From JANPJV01 sp031425695 (lineage in GTDB: Bacteria; Pseudomonadota; Gammaproteobacteria; Xanthomonadales; SZUA-5), in contig JANPJV010000020.1 in the NCBI GenBank assembly GCA_031425695.1, positions 1 through 5,123 on the forward strand: a stretch of 5,123 nt of DNA. The letters run 5' to 3'. Positions 1-5,123 of this stretch are shown in pieces (position 1 is the stretch's first letter; each line of letters begins with the position of its first letter). The translations under genes and the position numbers were made by a program. The notes beneath the pieces are model-generated. The model had not been told where the DNA came from, made no database searches, and worked only from the letters and a program-made list of their open reading frames with translations.

Positions 1-642
1 CGCGTCTCGTGGCTGGATCGCTACAAGTGGGCAGCGAGCTCTGTGGTCGGCACGGCGCTGGCGCTGACCGCCGTGCACTGGCTGGTCAGCAACACCCCGC
101 AACTCGGCTTTCCGGAAGCAAGTCAGCCGTCGTCATTGGCGACTGGAAGCCAGCCGATGAGCCTGCCGCCAGCGCACGTCACGCCAGACGTGAGTGCGCC
201 TGCGCAGCCGGCCGGGGAGCTCGGTCCGGTCGCCGGGGATCGCCGCGCGCCGGTCAGCGACAAGGCCGAGGTGCCGCCCGTGCTGGCCTCCTTGAGCCCG
301 TTCCGGGTGAGCCAGCCGTCGGCCGCTGCCCAGCTGGAGGCCGCAGCGCCGCTGCATCTGGCGATCGCCGAGAACAGCTGGATCGAAGTACGCGATCGGC
401 ATGGCAACAAGCTTGAATCGAAGATTGTCAGCGCCGGCGAACAGCGCAGTTTCAACATCGGCGCACCGTTCTCCGTCAGCATCGGCAACGTTGGTGGCGT
501 CCAGGCCACGGTCGGCGGCCAGAAGGTCGATCTGTTGCCCTACAGCAAAGGCAATGTCGCGCGCTTCAACGTGAGCGAGAATGCCGGCAGCTGGAGCGCG
601 CAATCGCGCGCGGCCGAGAACGGCGCACGCGACGAAGGCTGA
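1..642 (+). CDS. rodZ: RodZ-like cytoskeletal protein, C-terminal part (5' end outside window)
   Basis: RodZ is a bitopic inner-membrane protein that links MreB filaments to the cell-wall elongation machinery and helps set rod shape. The reading frame is already open at base 1 and ends in TGA at 640-642, leaving 213 codons. Visible parts, in fragment numbering, are a short basic stretch (RVSWLDRYKW), one hydrophobic helix at about residues 11-29, and a Pro/Ala/Ser-rich low-complexity linker at about 31-115. A compact beta-rich domain follows at about 117-192 (AENSWIEVRDRHGNKL and then alternating hydrophobic strands), matching the periplasmic DUF4115 domain of RodZ. The N-terminal helix-turn-helix domain that binds MreB would lie upstream. 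A GTG at 43 would fall inside the membrane helix, so it is not a credible start. The last 20 residues are a polar tail. The assignment rests on architecture, the SWIEV motif and the neighbouring yfgM-bamB-der genes. Confidence 0.85.
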   Translation, partial: RVSWLDRYKWAASSVVGTALALTAVHWLVSNTPQLGFPEASQPSSLATGSQPMSLPPAHVTPDVSAPAQPAGELGPVAGDRRAPVSDKAEVPPVLASLSPFRVSQPSAAAQLEAAAPLHLAIAENSWIEVRDRHGNKLESKIVSAGEQRSFNIGAPFSVSIGNVGGVQATVGGQKVDLLPYSKGNVARFNVSENAGSWSAQSRAAENGARDEG

Positions 643-649
643 CGCCGCT

Positions 650-668
650 GGCGCGCTCCTGGCGCGCC
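650..668 (+). other. GC-rich hairpin just after rodZ
   Basis: GGCGCGC (650-656) pairs perfectly with GCGCGCC (662-668) around a 5-base loop, starting 7 bases after the rodZ stop. No T-run follows, so it is not a standard intrinsic terminator. It could slow polymerase, protect the rodZ mRNA 3' end, or be chance in GC-rich DNA. The remaining spacer up to yfgM (669-767) shows no convincing sigma-70 promoter; the best -10-like string is TACAGT at 674-679, with no -35 partner. Confidence 0.3.
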
Positions 669-767
669 CTCGCTACAGTTCCATTGCGGTGAAATAGCGG
701 CCAGCACGCCGGCGCTCTGCCACCGACACCAATCACCCAAACCGTTTTTCAGGGATTTGACGAGAAG

Positions 768-1523
768 ATGGCCGACGACATCATTGATGCGCACGAACAA
801 AGCGAACAGGCGCGCAAGTGGCTGCAACAAAACGGTAGTTCGATCGTGGTCGGCGTGCTGCTCGGCCTCGCCGTCCTGCTCGGCTGGCAGCGTTGGCAGC
901 AGTCCGGGGCAGATCACCGCGCTGAAGCGCTGATGAAGTTCGAAGAGCTGCAGGTCGCGGTCGACAAGGACGATGCCGAGCTCGCCGGCAAGCACCTCGA
1001 CGATCTGCGTAGCAACTACGCCGATACGCCGCACGCGGCACTCGCCGCGCTCGAGCACGCCGAAGGCCTGGTCAAGGCGGACAAGCTGGCGGAAGCCGAA
1101 CCGCTGGTGCGCTTCGCGGTCGAGAACGGCGTGCCGGAAACCGTGCAGAGCGTGGCGCGCTTGCGCCTGGCGCGCCTGCTGATCGCACGCGGCGAGCCGC
1201 AGCAGGCGCTCGACACGGTCAAGGCTGTCACCACGGACGGCTTCAAGGGTGAAGTCGAGGCGCTGCGCGGTGACGCGCTCGTCGCCGTCGGCAAGCCAGA
1301 CGAAGCGCGCAAGGCATATGACGCCGCACTGGTGGAGATCGATGTGGCGGCGACCAACCGCCGCGCGCTCGAGATCAAGCGTGATGACCTGCTTGCCGGC
1401 GGCGCGCCACCGACGCCTGCGGCAGCCCCGGTGATCCAGATGCCGGTGACGCCGGCGCCGGCTGCACCGAACGTCATCGAACTGCCGGCGGATATCGCCA
1501 AGCCCGCGGAGCAGGGTTCATGA
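768..1523 (+). CDS. yfgM: YfgM-family ancillary SecYEG translocon subunit (TPR protein)
   Basis: YfgM proteins are inner-membrane proteins with a periplasmic tetratricopeptide domain. In E. coli, YfgM works with PpiD at the SecYEG translocon and in periplasmic chaperone traffic. The product has 251 residues. It has a short acidic cytoplasmic N-terminus (ADDIIDAHEQSEQARKWLQ), one transmembrane helix at about 24-40 (SIVVGVLLGLAVLLGW), and an alpha-helical TPR-like region at about 50-208 with repeated Ala/Leu helix pairs (LAEAEPLVRFAVENG, PDEARKAYDAAL). The tail at about 211-251 is Pro/Ala-rich and makes the protein longer than E. coli YfgM (about 206 residues). The ATG at 768 gives the typical YfgM N-terminus. 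Its ribosome site is weak: AGGGA at 751-755 is 12 bases away, and a GAGAAG abuts the start. The stop overlaps the bamB start, so the two genes are probably co-translated. Confidence 0.88.
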   Translation: MADDIIDAHEQSEQARKWLQQNGSSIVVGVLLGLAVLLGWQRWQQSGADHRAEALMKFEELQVAVDKDDAELAGKHLDDLRSNYADTPHAALAALEHAEGLVKADKLAEAEPLVRFAVENGVPETVQSVARLRLARLLIARGEPQQALDTVKAVTTDGFKGEVEALRGDALVAVGKPDEARKAYDAALVEIDVAATNRRALEIKRDDLLAGGAPPTPAAAPVIQMPVTPAPAAPNVIELPADIAKPAEQGS

Positions 1524-1527
1524 GGAG
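1508..1527 (+). promoter_or_regulatory. Two ribosome binding sites at the yfgM-bamB junction
   Basis: GGAG at 1508-1511 lies 8 bases before the ATG at 1520, and GAGGAG at 1522-1527 lies 10 bases before a second in-frame ATG at 1538. Both are well placed. They support initiation at the ATGA overlap (1520) or 18 bases downstream, and make translational coupling to yfgM likely. The lipoprotein-like start at 1595 has only an AGGG one base away (1590-1593), which is too close. Confidence 0.6.
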
Positions 1528-2746
1528 CATCGCGGCCATGGCCGCCACGAGCATCCGCGCGCAGCGCAGACCCGGCACGAACAAAGCGCAGGGCATGCGC
1601 AGCGCTTCGCTGGGCGCCATGCTGATCGCAGCAATGCTGCTCGGCGCGTGCGCTGGTGACAGCGCCAAGAAAGAAAACATCGAGCCGCCAACCGAGCTCG
1701 TCGATTTCGAGCCGACCCTCGCGGTCGAGCGCATCTGGTCTGCCGACGTTGGCGATGGCGCCGGCGTGACGGGTGCCGGCCTGGTGCCCGCAGTGGCTGG
1801 GGGTCGCGTGTTCGCGGCCAGCGTCGACGGCGAGATCCATGCCTATGCCGCAGCCAGCGGCGAGCGCATGTGGACCAAGGAAGTCGAATCGGTCAGCGGA
1901 GGTCCGGGTGCCAGCGAGACGCTGGTCGTGGCCGGCACCATCGAAGGGCAGGTGGTGGCGCTCGATGCCGACAGCGGCGAAGAGCGCTGGCGCGTGCGCG
2001 TGTCCTCGGAAGTCATTTCGCCGCCGGTGTTGTCCGGCGATGTCGTCATCGTGATTGCCAACGATGGCCGTACCCACGCGCTCGAAGCCGCTGATGGCAA
2101 GCTGCGCTGGGCGGTCGATCGTGGCGTGCCATTGCTCAGCCTGCGTGGCAACGCGGCCCCGATCGTGACCAACGATCGCGTCCTGGTGGCGTCCGCCAAC
2201 GGCAAAGTAAGCGCACTGGCTCTCGCCGATGGTCGACAGATCTGGGAGACCACCGTCGGCGCCGCTGAAGGGCGAACTGATCTCGAGCGCATGTCCGATC
2301 TCGATGGGCGCATGGTGCTGATGGACGGCGACCTGTTCGTCGCCGGCTATGAGTCAGGCGCGCAGGCGCTCACCGCCGACACCGGCCGCACGCTCTGGAC
2401 GCGCAACCTGTCGTCGGTCGCCGGCCTCGCCGCCGGACGCGAAGCCATCTACGTGGCTGCCACCAATGGCACCGTGTGGTCGCTCGACCGCCGCACTGGC
2501 GCTTCCCTGTGGAAGAACGAAACCGTCAAGCACCGCATGCTGTCGGTCCCGGTGTTGATGGGTGAATACATCGTCGTCGGTGATCTTGAAGGCCAGTTGC
2601 ACTGGTTCACCCGCGCCGAAGGCAACATCGCCGCACGTTCCGATCTCGGCGACGAAGGCTTCGGTGCCGGCCTCGTCGTAGTCGACGACGTGCTGTATGT
2701 GCAGAACCGCGACGGCAAGATCGGCGCGTTCCGCATCGGCAAGTGA
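1520..2746 (+). CDS. bamB: BamB, outer membrane protein assembly lipoprotein
   Basis: BamB is the beta-propeller lipoprotein of the BAM complex. It sits on the periplasmic face of the outer membrane, contacts BamA and helps insert beta-barrel proteins. The product from 1520 has 408 residues (E. coli about 392). A lipoprotein signal is visible: hydrophobic core LGAMLIAAMLL followed by lipobox LGAC, with the lipidated Cys at 44. The mature part holds PQQ-like propeller repeats, each with an xDGxxxAL...G...W pattern (GERMWTKEV, GEERWRVRV, GKLRWAVD, GRQIWETTV, GRTLWTRNL, GASLWKNE). The BamB signatures LSLRGNAAP (206-214) and ERMSDLDG (256-263) are present. Start choice is uncertain: 1520 overlaps the yfgM stop (ATGA) and has a good ribosome site, 1538 has its own, and 1595 gives the most usual signal peptide (Cys at 19) but lacks a well-spaced one. 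Starting at 1520 adds 25 basic and polar residues before the normal signal peptide. Confidence 0.95.
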   Translation: MRSIAAMAATSIRAQRRPGTNKAQGMRSASLGAMLIAAMLLGACAGDSAKKENIEPPTELVDFEPTLAVERIWSADVGDGAGVTGAGLVPAVAGGRVFAASVDGEIHAYAAASGERMWTKEVESVSGGPGASETLVVAGTIEGQVVALDADSGEERWRVRVSSEVISPPVLSGDVVIVIANDGRTHALEAADGKLRWAVDRGVPLLSLRGNAAPIVTNDRVLVASANGKVSALALADGRQIWETTVGAAEGRTDLERMSDLDGRMVLMDGDLFVAGYESGAQALTADTGRTLWTRNLSSVAGLAAGREAIYVAATNGTVWSLDRRTGASLWKNETVKHRMLSVPVLMGEYIVVGDLEGQLHWFTRAEGNIAARSDLGDEGFGAGLVVVDDVLYVQNRDGKIGAFRIGK

Positions 2747-2749
2747 CAT

Positions 2750-2773
2750 GCAGGGTGTGGCCGAACCGCATCG
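2750..2773 (+). repeat. Degenerate REP-like hairpin after bamB
   Basis: Four bases after the bamB stop comes GCAG followed by a hairpin: GGTGTGG (2754-2760) pairs with CCGCATC (2766-2772) using two G-T wobbles, with loop CCGAA. It aligns with the fuller REP at 4408-4440. The first 11 bases differ at two positions, the final CGAACCGCATCG is identical, and about 9 bases of the apex are missing. A second CCGCATC at 2784-2790 may be a further remnant. It has no T-run, so it is unlikely to act as a classic terminator. Confidence 0.5.
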
Positions 2774-2805
2774 TGCGAGTGCGCCGCATCCGGAAAATGT
2801 AGGGA

Positions 2806-2914
2806 TTTGACGCAAAGGGACGCAAAGGGAGCAAAAGGACGCAAACAAACCAGAAGGGCTTTTGATTTTTTTGCGTCCTTTTGCTCGCTTCTCTTGGCGT
2901 CCCTTTGCGTCAAA
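2806..2914. repeat. 109-bp nested inverted repeat of about 10-bp GACGCAAAGG units
   Basis: The outer arms TTTGACGCAAAGGGACGC (2806-2823) and its exact complement (2897-2914) form 18 perfect base pairs. The inner arms GAGCAAAAGGACGCAAA (2829-2845) and 2870-2886 form 17 more. Between them is an asymmetric bulge (5 bases at 2824-2828, 10 bases at 2887-2896). The 24-base apex (2846-2869) can pair weakly further. Each arm is a row of near-identical 9-10-base units: GACGCAAAGG, GACGCAAAGG, GAGCAAAAG, GACGCAAAC on the left, and the same units inverted on the right with a 5-base insertion. G+C in 2801-2920 is 56 of 120, well below the flanking genes. From general knowledge, ACGCAAAG-type tandem palindromes recur in spacers of many environmental bacteria; copy number in this genome cannot be seen here. 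No target-site duplication is evident at its edges. Confidence 0.9.
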
Positions 2915-2952
2915 AAATTCAATCCCGACACCGCGTTCCCCACCCGTCCATA

Positions 2953-2956
2953 AAGG
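2953..2956 (+). promoter_or_regulatory. Ribosome binding site of der
   Basis: AAGG lies 7 bases before the ATG at 2964. It fixes the der start just before the MLPVIALVGRPNVGKS motif and argues against the open frame that continues upstream into the inverted repeat. The stretch between the repeat and this site (2915-2952) shows no convincing -35/-10 pair. Confidence 0.7.
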
Positions 2957-2963
2957 CCGAATC

Positions 2964-4349
2964 ATGTTGCCCGTCATTGCCCTGGTCGGCCGGCCGAATG
3001 TCGGCAAGTCCACTCTCTACAACGCGTTGACGCGTACGCGCGATGCGATCGTCACCGACATGCCCGGGGTCACCCGGGATCGCCTGTTCGGCATCTGCCG
3101 GCGTGGTGAGCGGCCGGTCATGGTGGTCGATACCGCGGGCCTGACCGATGGCGAGGACGCGCTCGCCAAGGGCATGGCCGCGCAGTCCTGGCAGGCGATC
3201 GAAGAATCGGACCTGGTCTGCCTGATGGTCGACGGTCGCGACGGCCTCAATGCCGACGACCGCGATATCTGCCAGCGCATCCGGGCCACCGGCAAAGAGA
3301 TCCTGCTGGTCATCAACAAGTCCGAAGGCAAGGATGCCGACGCGCTTGCCGCGGAGTTTGCGCCGCTCGGGCTCGCCCAGACGATCACCGTTGCGGCCGC
3401 CCACCTGCAGGGTCTCGACGAGCTGCTCGAGAACGTGCTCGCACGCGTGCCGGAAGAAGTCGAAGCGCTCGACGTGACCGGCGATGCGATCCGCATCGCG
3501 ATCGTCGGCCGCCCCAATGTGGGCAAGTCGACGCTGGTCAACCGCATCCTGGGCGAAGACCGCGTCCTCGCCATGGACATGCCGGGCACCACGCGCGATG
3601 CCGTGCGCATCCCGCTCGAGCGCGATGGCCGCAACTATGTGCTGATCGACACCGCCGGCATCCGACGCCGCGCCCGGGTCGAGGAAACCGTCGAAAAATT
3701 CAGCGTGATCAAGGCCTTGCAAGCCATCGAAGAATGCCACGTGGTGATCCTCATGCTGGATGCGCAGCAGGGATTCGCCGACCAGGACGCACATCTGCTG
3801 GGCGAGATCGTGCAAATCGGCCGCGGCCTGGTGCTCGCGATCAACAAGTGGGATGGCCTCTCCGTGCGCGAACGCACCCAGGTCAAATCCCGGCTCGACT
3901 GGGGCCTGGCCTTCGTCGACTACGCCAAGCGCGTACCGATCTCGGCGCTGCACGGCTCGGGCATCGGCGAACTCCTGAAGGCGGTCCACCAGGCGCATCG
4001 CGCCGCGACCCGCGAGTTCTCCGCCAACGAGCTCACCACCGCGATTAACGAAGCCTTCGAGAAGCACCAGCCACCGCTGGTGCGCGGCCGCGTCGCCAAG
4101 ATGCGTTACGCCCACCAGGGCGGCCGCAACCCGCCGCGCATCGTCATGCACGGCAATCGCCTGTCGGTGCTGCCAGAAACCTACAAGCGCTACATCGAAA
4201 ACTTCCTGCGCACCAAGTTCCGCCTGACCGGCACGCCGCTCGTGCTCGACTTCAAGGAAGGCGAAAACCCGTTCGCCGGCCGCAAGAACGTCCTCACCGA
4301 GCGCCAAGTCCAGAAGCGCAAGCGCCTGATCAAGCACGTGAAGCGGTGA
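2964..4349 (+). CDS. der: Der (EngA), double-GTPase ribosome assembly factor
   Basis: Der is an essential GTPase with two tandem G domains and a KH-like domain; it binds the 50S subunit and is needed for its late maturation. The product has 461 residues (E. coli 490). G domain 1 has GRPNVGKS (9-16), the switch Thr in GVTRD (T37), DTAG (56-59) and NKSE (118-121). G domain 2 has GRPNVGKS (182-189), GTTRD (T210), DTAG (229-232), NKWD (294-297) and SALHGSG (about 327-333). The KH-like domain runs from about 350 to 435 (PPLVRGRVAKMRYAHQGGRNPPRIVMHGN), and a strongly basic tail (QVQKRKRLIKHVKR) closes the protein. The first NKxD motif reads NKxE, a variation I recall from Der proteins of beta- and gammaproteobacteria. 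The linker between the G domains is short. The start at 2964 gives the standard N-terminus. Long palindromes in both flanking spacers may set its expression apart from bamB and moeA. Confidence 0.97.
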   Translation: MLPVIALVGRPNVGKSTLYNALTRTRDAIVTDMPGVTRDRLFGICRRGERPVMVVDTAGLTDGEDALAKGMAAQSWQAIEESDLVCLMVDGRDGLNADDRDICQRIRATGKEILLVINKSEGKDADALAAEFAPLGLAQTITVAAAHLQGLDELLENVLARVPEEVEALDVTGDAIRIAIVGRPNVGKSTLVNRILGEDRVLAMDMPGTTRDAVRIPLERDGRNYVLIDTAGIRRRARVEETVEKFSVIKALQAIEECHVVILMLDAQQGFADQDAHLLGEIVQIGRGLVLAINKWDGLSVRERTQVKSRLDWGLAFVDYAKRVPISALHGSGIGELLKAVHQAHRAATREFSANELTTAINEAFEKHQPPLVRGRVAKMRYAHQGGRNPPRIVMHGNRLSVLPETYKRYIENFLRTKFRLTGTPLVLDFKEGENPFAGRKNVLTERQVQKRKRLIKHVKR

Positions 4350-4355
4350 AGAGCG

Positions 4356-4475
4356 GTGTCGGTTGTCGGTGTCGGTGTCGGAACGAGCGTGGCGCAAGCT
4401 CGGCCGAGTAGGATGTGGTGAGCGCAAGCGAACCGCATCGCCCGCCCTTCCGAAACCGAAACCGAGAACCGACAC
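4356..4475. repeat. 120-bp palindromic element with 28-bp arms of about 6-bp TGTCGG-type units
   Basis: The left arm (4356-4383) and the right arm (4448-4475) are inverted copies that pair at 25 of 28 positions. The three mismatches are 6 bases apart (4365/4466, 4371/4460, 4377/4454), in step with the unit length. The left arm is a tandem run GTGTCGG, TTGTCGG, TGTCGG, TGTCGG. The right arm, on the + strand, reads CCGAAA, CCGAAA, CCGAGAA, CCGACAC. The element begins 6 bases after the der stop and ends 4 bases before the moeA ATG, so it fills the spacer. The interior holds a perfect palindrome CTCGGCCGAG (4399-4408), a small CGAGC/GCTCG stem (4384-4388 with 4398-4402) and the REP described separately. 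No target-site duplication or transposase is visible. Confidence 0.88.
4408..4440 (+). repeat. REP-like element with GTAG foot and GNRA-type apex
   Basis: GTAG (4408-4411) stands directly before a stem: 4412-4419 pairs with 4432-4439 over 8 bp with one G-T wobble. Towards the apex a tandem G-A/A-G mismatch (4420-4421 with 4430-4431) and two G-C pairs lead to a GCAA tetraloop (4424-4427). REP elements mobilised by RAYT (TnpA-REP) transposases carry a GTAG or GGAG tetranucleotide at the stem foot, so this fits a non-autonomous REP. GCGCAAGC recurs at 4392-4399 and 4422-4429, hinting at a decayed second copy. A shortened relative follows bamB. Confidence 0.65.
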
Positions 4476-4479
4476 TTTG

Positions 4480-5123
4480 ATGACTCTCGAAGCCCAGATC
4501 CTCGCGCGCGGGATTCCGATGCGTGTCAGTTTGCGCCAGGCGCAGGAGACGATTGCGGCGGCGCTGATGCCGTTGCGGGTAGCCTTCGAGAATCTGGGGC
4601 TGGATGAGGCGCTGGGGCGGTTTCTCGCCGAGGATGTCGTGATCGGTCACGCGCTGCCGCCGTTCGCCGCGTCGGCGATGGACGGCTATGCGTTTCGCCA
4701 TGGCGAGATGGGCTCGTCGATGGAGCTCCGGCTGATCGGCGAGAGCCGCGCGGGGAAGGGCTTCATCGGTGACTGGCAACCCGGTGCCTGCGTGCGCATT
4801 TCCACCGGTGCGCCGATCCCGGATCGCTGCGATACCGTCGTCATCCAGGAAAACACCGAGCGCGAGCGCGATTGCATCCGGGTGACAGCGGCACCTGCCG
4901 TGGGCGCCAATGTGCGACCGGCCGGCGACGAGTGCTTGGCCGGCAGCCGACTGCTCGCGCGCGGCGAGCGCCTGACGGCGCGCAAGCTGGCGCTGGCGGC
5001 CACGGCGGGCCGTGCGGGGCTGCGCGGGCATTCGCAGCCCCGCGGAGCGTGTGTCGCGACCGGCGGCGAACTGGCGCGTGCTGGCACGTCGCATAGCGGT
5101 GCGCCGCTCTACGGGAGGCATGG
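4480..5123 (+). CDS. moeA: MoeA-like molybdopterin molybdenumtransferase, N-terminal part (3' end outside window)
   Basis: MoeA inserts molybdate into adenylylated molybdopterin in the last step of molybdenum cofactor synthesis, in the cytoplasm. The frame is open from ATG 4480 to the window edge (214 full codons; E. coli MoeA has about 411). MoeA hallmarks in order are an N-terminal helical segment (LGLDEALGRFLAEDV), PPFAASAMDGYA (60-71, with the Asp at 68 equivalent to E. coli D59), RISTGAPIP (107-114, Thr 109 equivalent to T100), VVIQENTE (120-127), GANVRPAGDE (142-151) and ATGGEL (193-198, Glu 197 equivalent to E188). Compared with E. coli as I recall it, DN before SAMDG is AA, GED is GDE, and TGDEL is TGGEL, so this is a somewhat divergent copy. 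The ATG at 4480 has no clear ribosome site; an alternative ATG at 4519 has GGGA at 4510-4513 and still keeps all motifs. The upstream palindrome reaches to 4 bases from the first ATG. Confidence 0.9.
   Translation, partial: MTLEAQILARGIPMRVSLRQAQETIAAALMPLRVAFENLGLDEALGRFLAEDVVIGHALPPFAASAMDGYAFRHGEMGSSMELRLIGESRAGKGFIGDWQPGACVRISTGAPIPDRCDTVVIQENTERERDCIRVTAAPAVGANVRPAGDECLAGSRLLARGERLTARKLALAATAGRAGLRGHSQPRGACVATGGELARAGTSHSGAPLYGRH

Noticed and set aside
9..416. Overlapping open frame inside the rodZ fragment and similar shadow frames in the other genes
   Set aside because: They are Arg/Ala-rich alternative frames of high-GC genes, without ribosome sites or known motifs.
751..762. AGGGATTTGACG occurs upstream of yfgM and again at 2801-2812 at the edge of the inverted repeat
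   Set aside because: In a window this size roughly one exact 12-base match between two random positions is expected, and similarity does not extend beyond it.
2846..2872. Possible intrinsic terminator at the palindrome apex: weak hairpin CAGAA/TTTTG followed by seven Ts
   Set aside because: The stem has only about five weak pairs with a G-T wobble, and the T-run itself pairs in the larger hairpin. It is not convincing as a stand-alone terminator.
2881..2933. TTGCTC and TTGCGT as -35 boxes for a der promoter
   Set aside because: No -10-like sequence lies at 16-18 bases from either one, and both strings are part of the repeat units.
2862..2963. In-frame upstream extension of der running through the palindrome (TTG start, peptide with RPFARFSWRPFAS)
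   Set aside because: The extension is a translation of the inverted repeat. The ATG at 2964 has its own ribosome site and gives the standard Der N-terminus.
4355..4381. Tandem TGTCGG units considered as a CRISPR or iteron array
   Set aside because: The units are 6-7 bases with no spacers, and an inverted set is found 64 bases away, so a palindromic element explains them better.
2919..4475. Long open frame on the - strand opposite der (518 codons)
   Set aside because: High-GC coding DNA often leaves long antisense frames open. This one covers der and its spacers, has His/Asp/Arg/Ala-rich composition and no recognisable domain.

Overview
The window looks like a core chromosomal segment of a high-GC gammaproteobacterium. 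The gene set is a rodZ-like C-terminus, yfgM, bamB, der and moeA, all on the + strand. This resembles the rodZ-(ispG-hisS)-yfgM-bamB-der neighbourhood of Escherichia coli, but ispG and hisS do not lie between rodZ and yfgM. The base composition and the repeat-rich spacers fit a member of the Xanthomonadales (Xanthomonadaceae or Rhodanobacteraceae). That placement is an inference from gene order and style, not from a database match.

Layout: 1-642 is the C-terminal part of RodZ (transmembrane helix, Pro/Ala-rich periplasmic linker, DUF4115 domain). A 125-bp spacer with a small GC hairpin follows. 768-1523 is a YfgM-type ancillary translocon protein, and its stop overlaps the start of bamB (1520-2746, outer-membrane lipoprotein of the BAM complex) in an ATGA junction. 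A 217-bp spacer holds a degenerate REP-like hairpin and a 109-bp nested inverted repeat built from about 10-bp GACGCAAAGG units. 2964-4349 is der, a double-GTPase ribosome assembly factor. A 130-bp spacer is almost entirely filled by a second palindromic element, with 28-bp arms made of about 6-bp TGTCGG-type units around a REP hairpin carrying the GTAG foot. 4480 to the window end is the N-terminal part of a MoeA-like molybdopterin molybdenumtransferase.

RodZ, YfgM and BamB all act at the envelope: cell shape, chaperone traffic at SecYEG, and outer-membrane protein insertion. Der acts in 50S ribosome maturation and MoeA in molybdenum cofactor synthesis. The genes themselves are conventional. 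The unusual content is in the spacers: both sides of der carry a long palindrome whose arms are short tandem repeats, and the second one reaches to 4 bases from the annotated moeA start. No tRNA, rRNA, CRISPR array, transposase or defence gene was seen, and I found no convincing new protein system.
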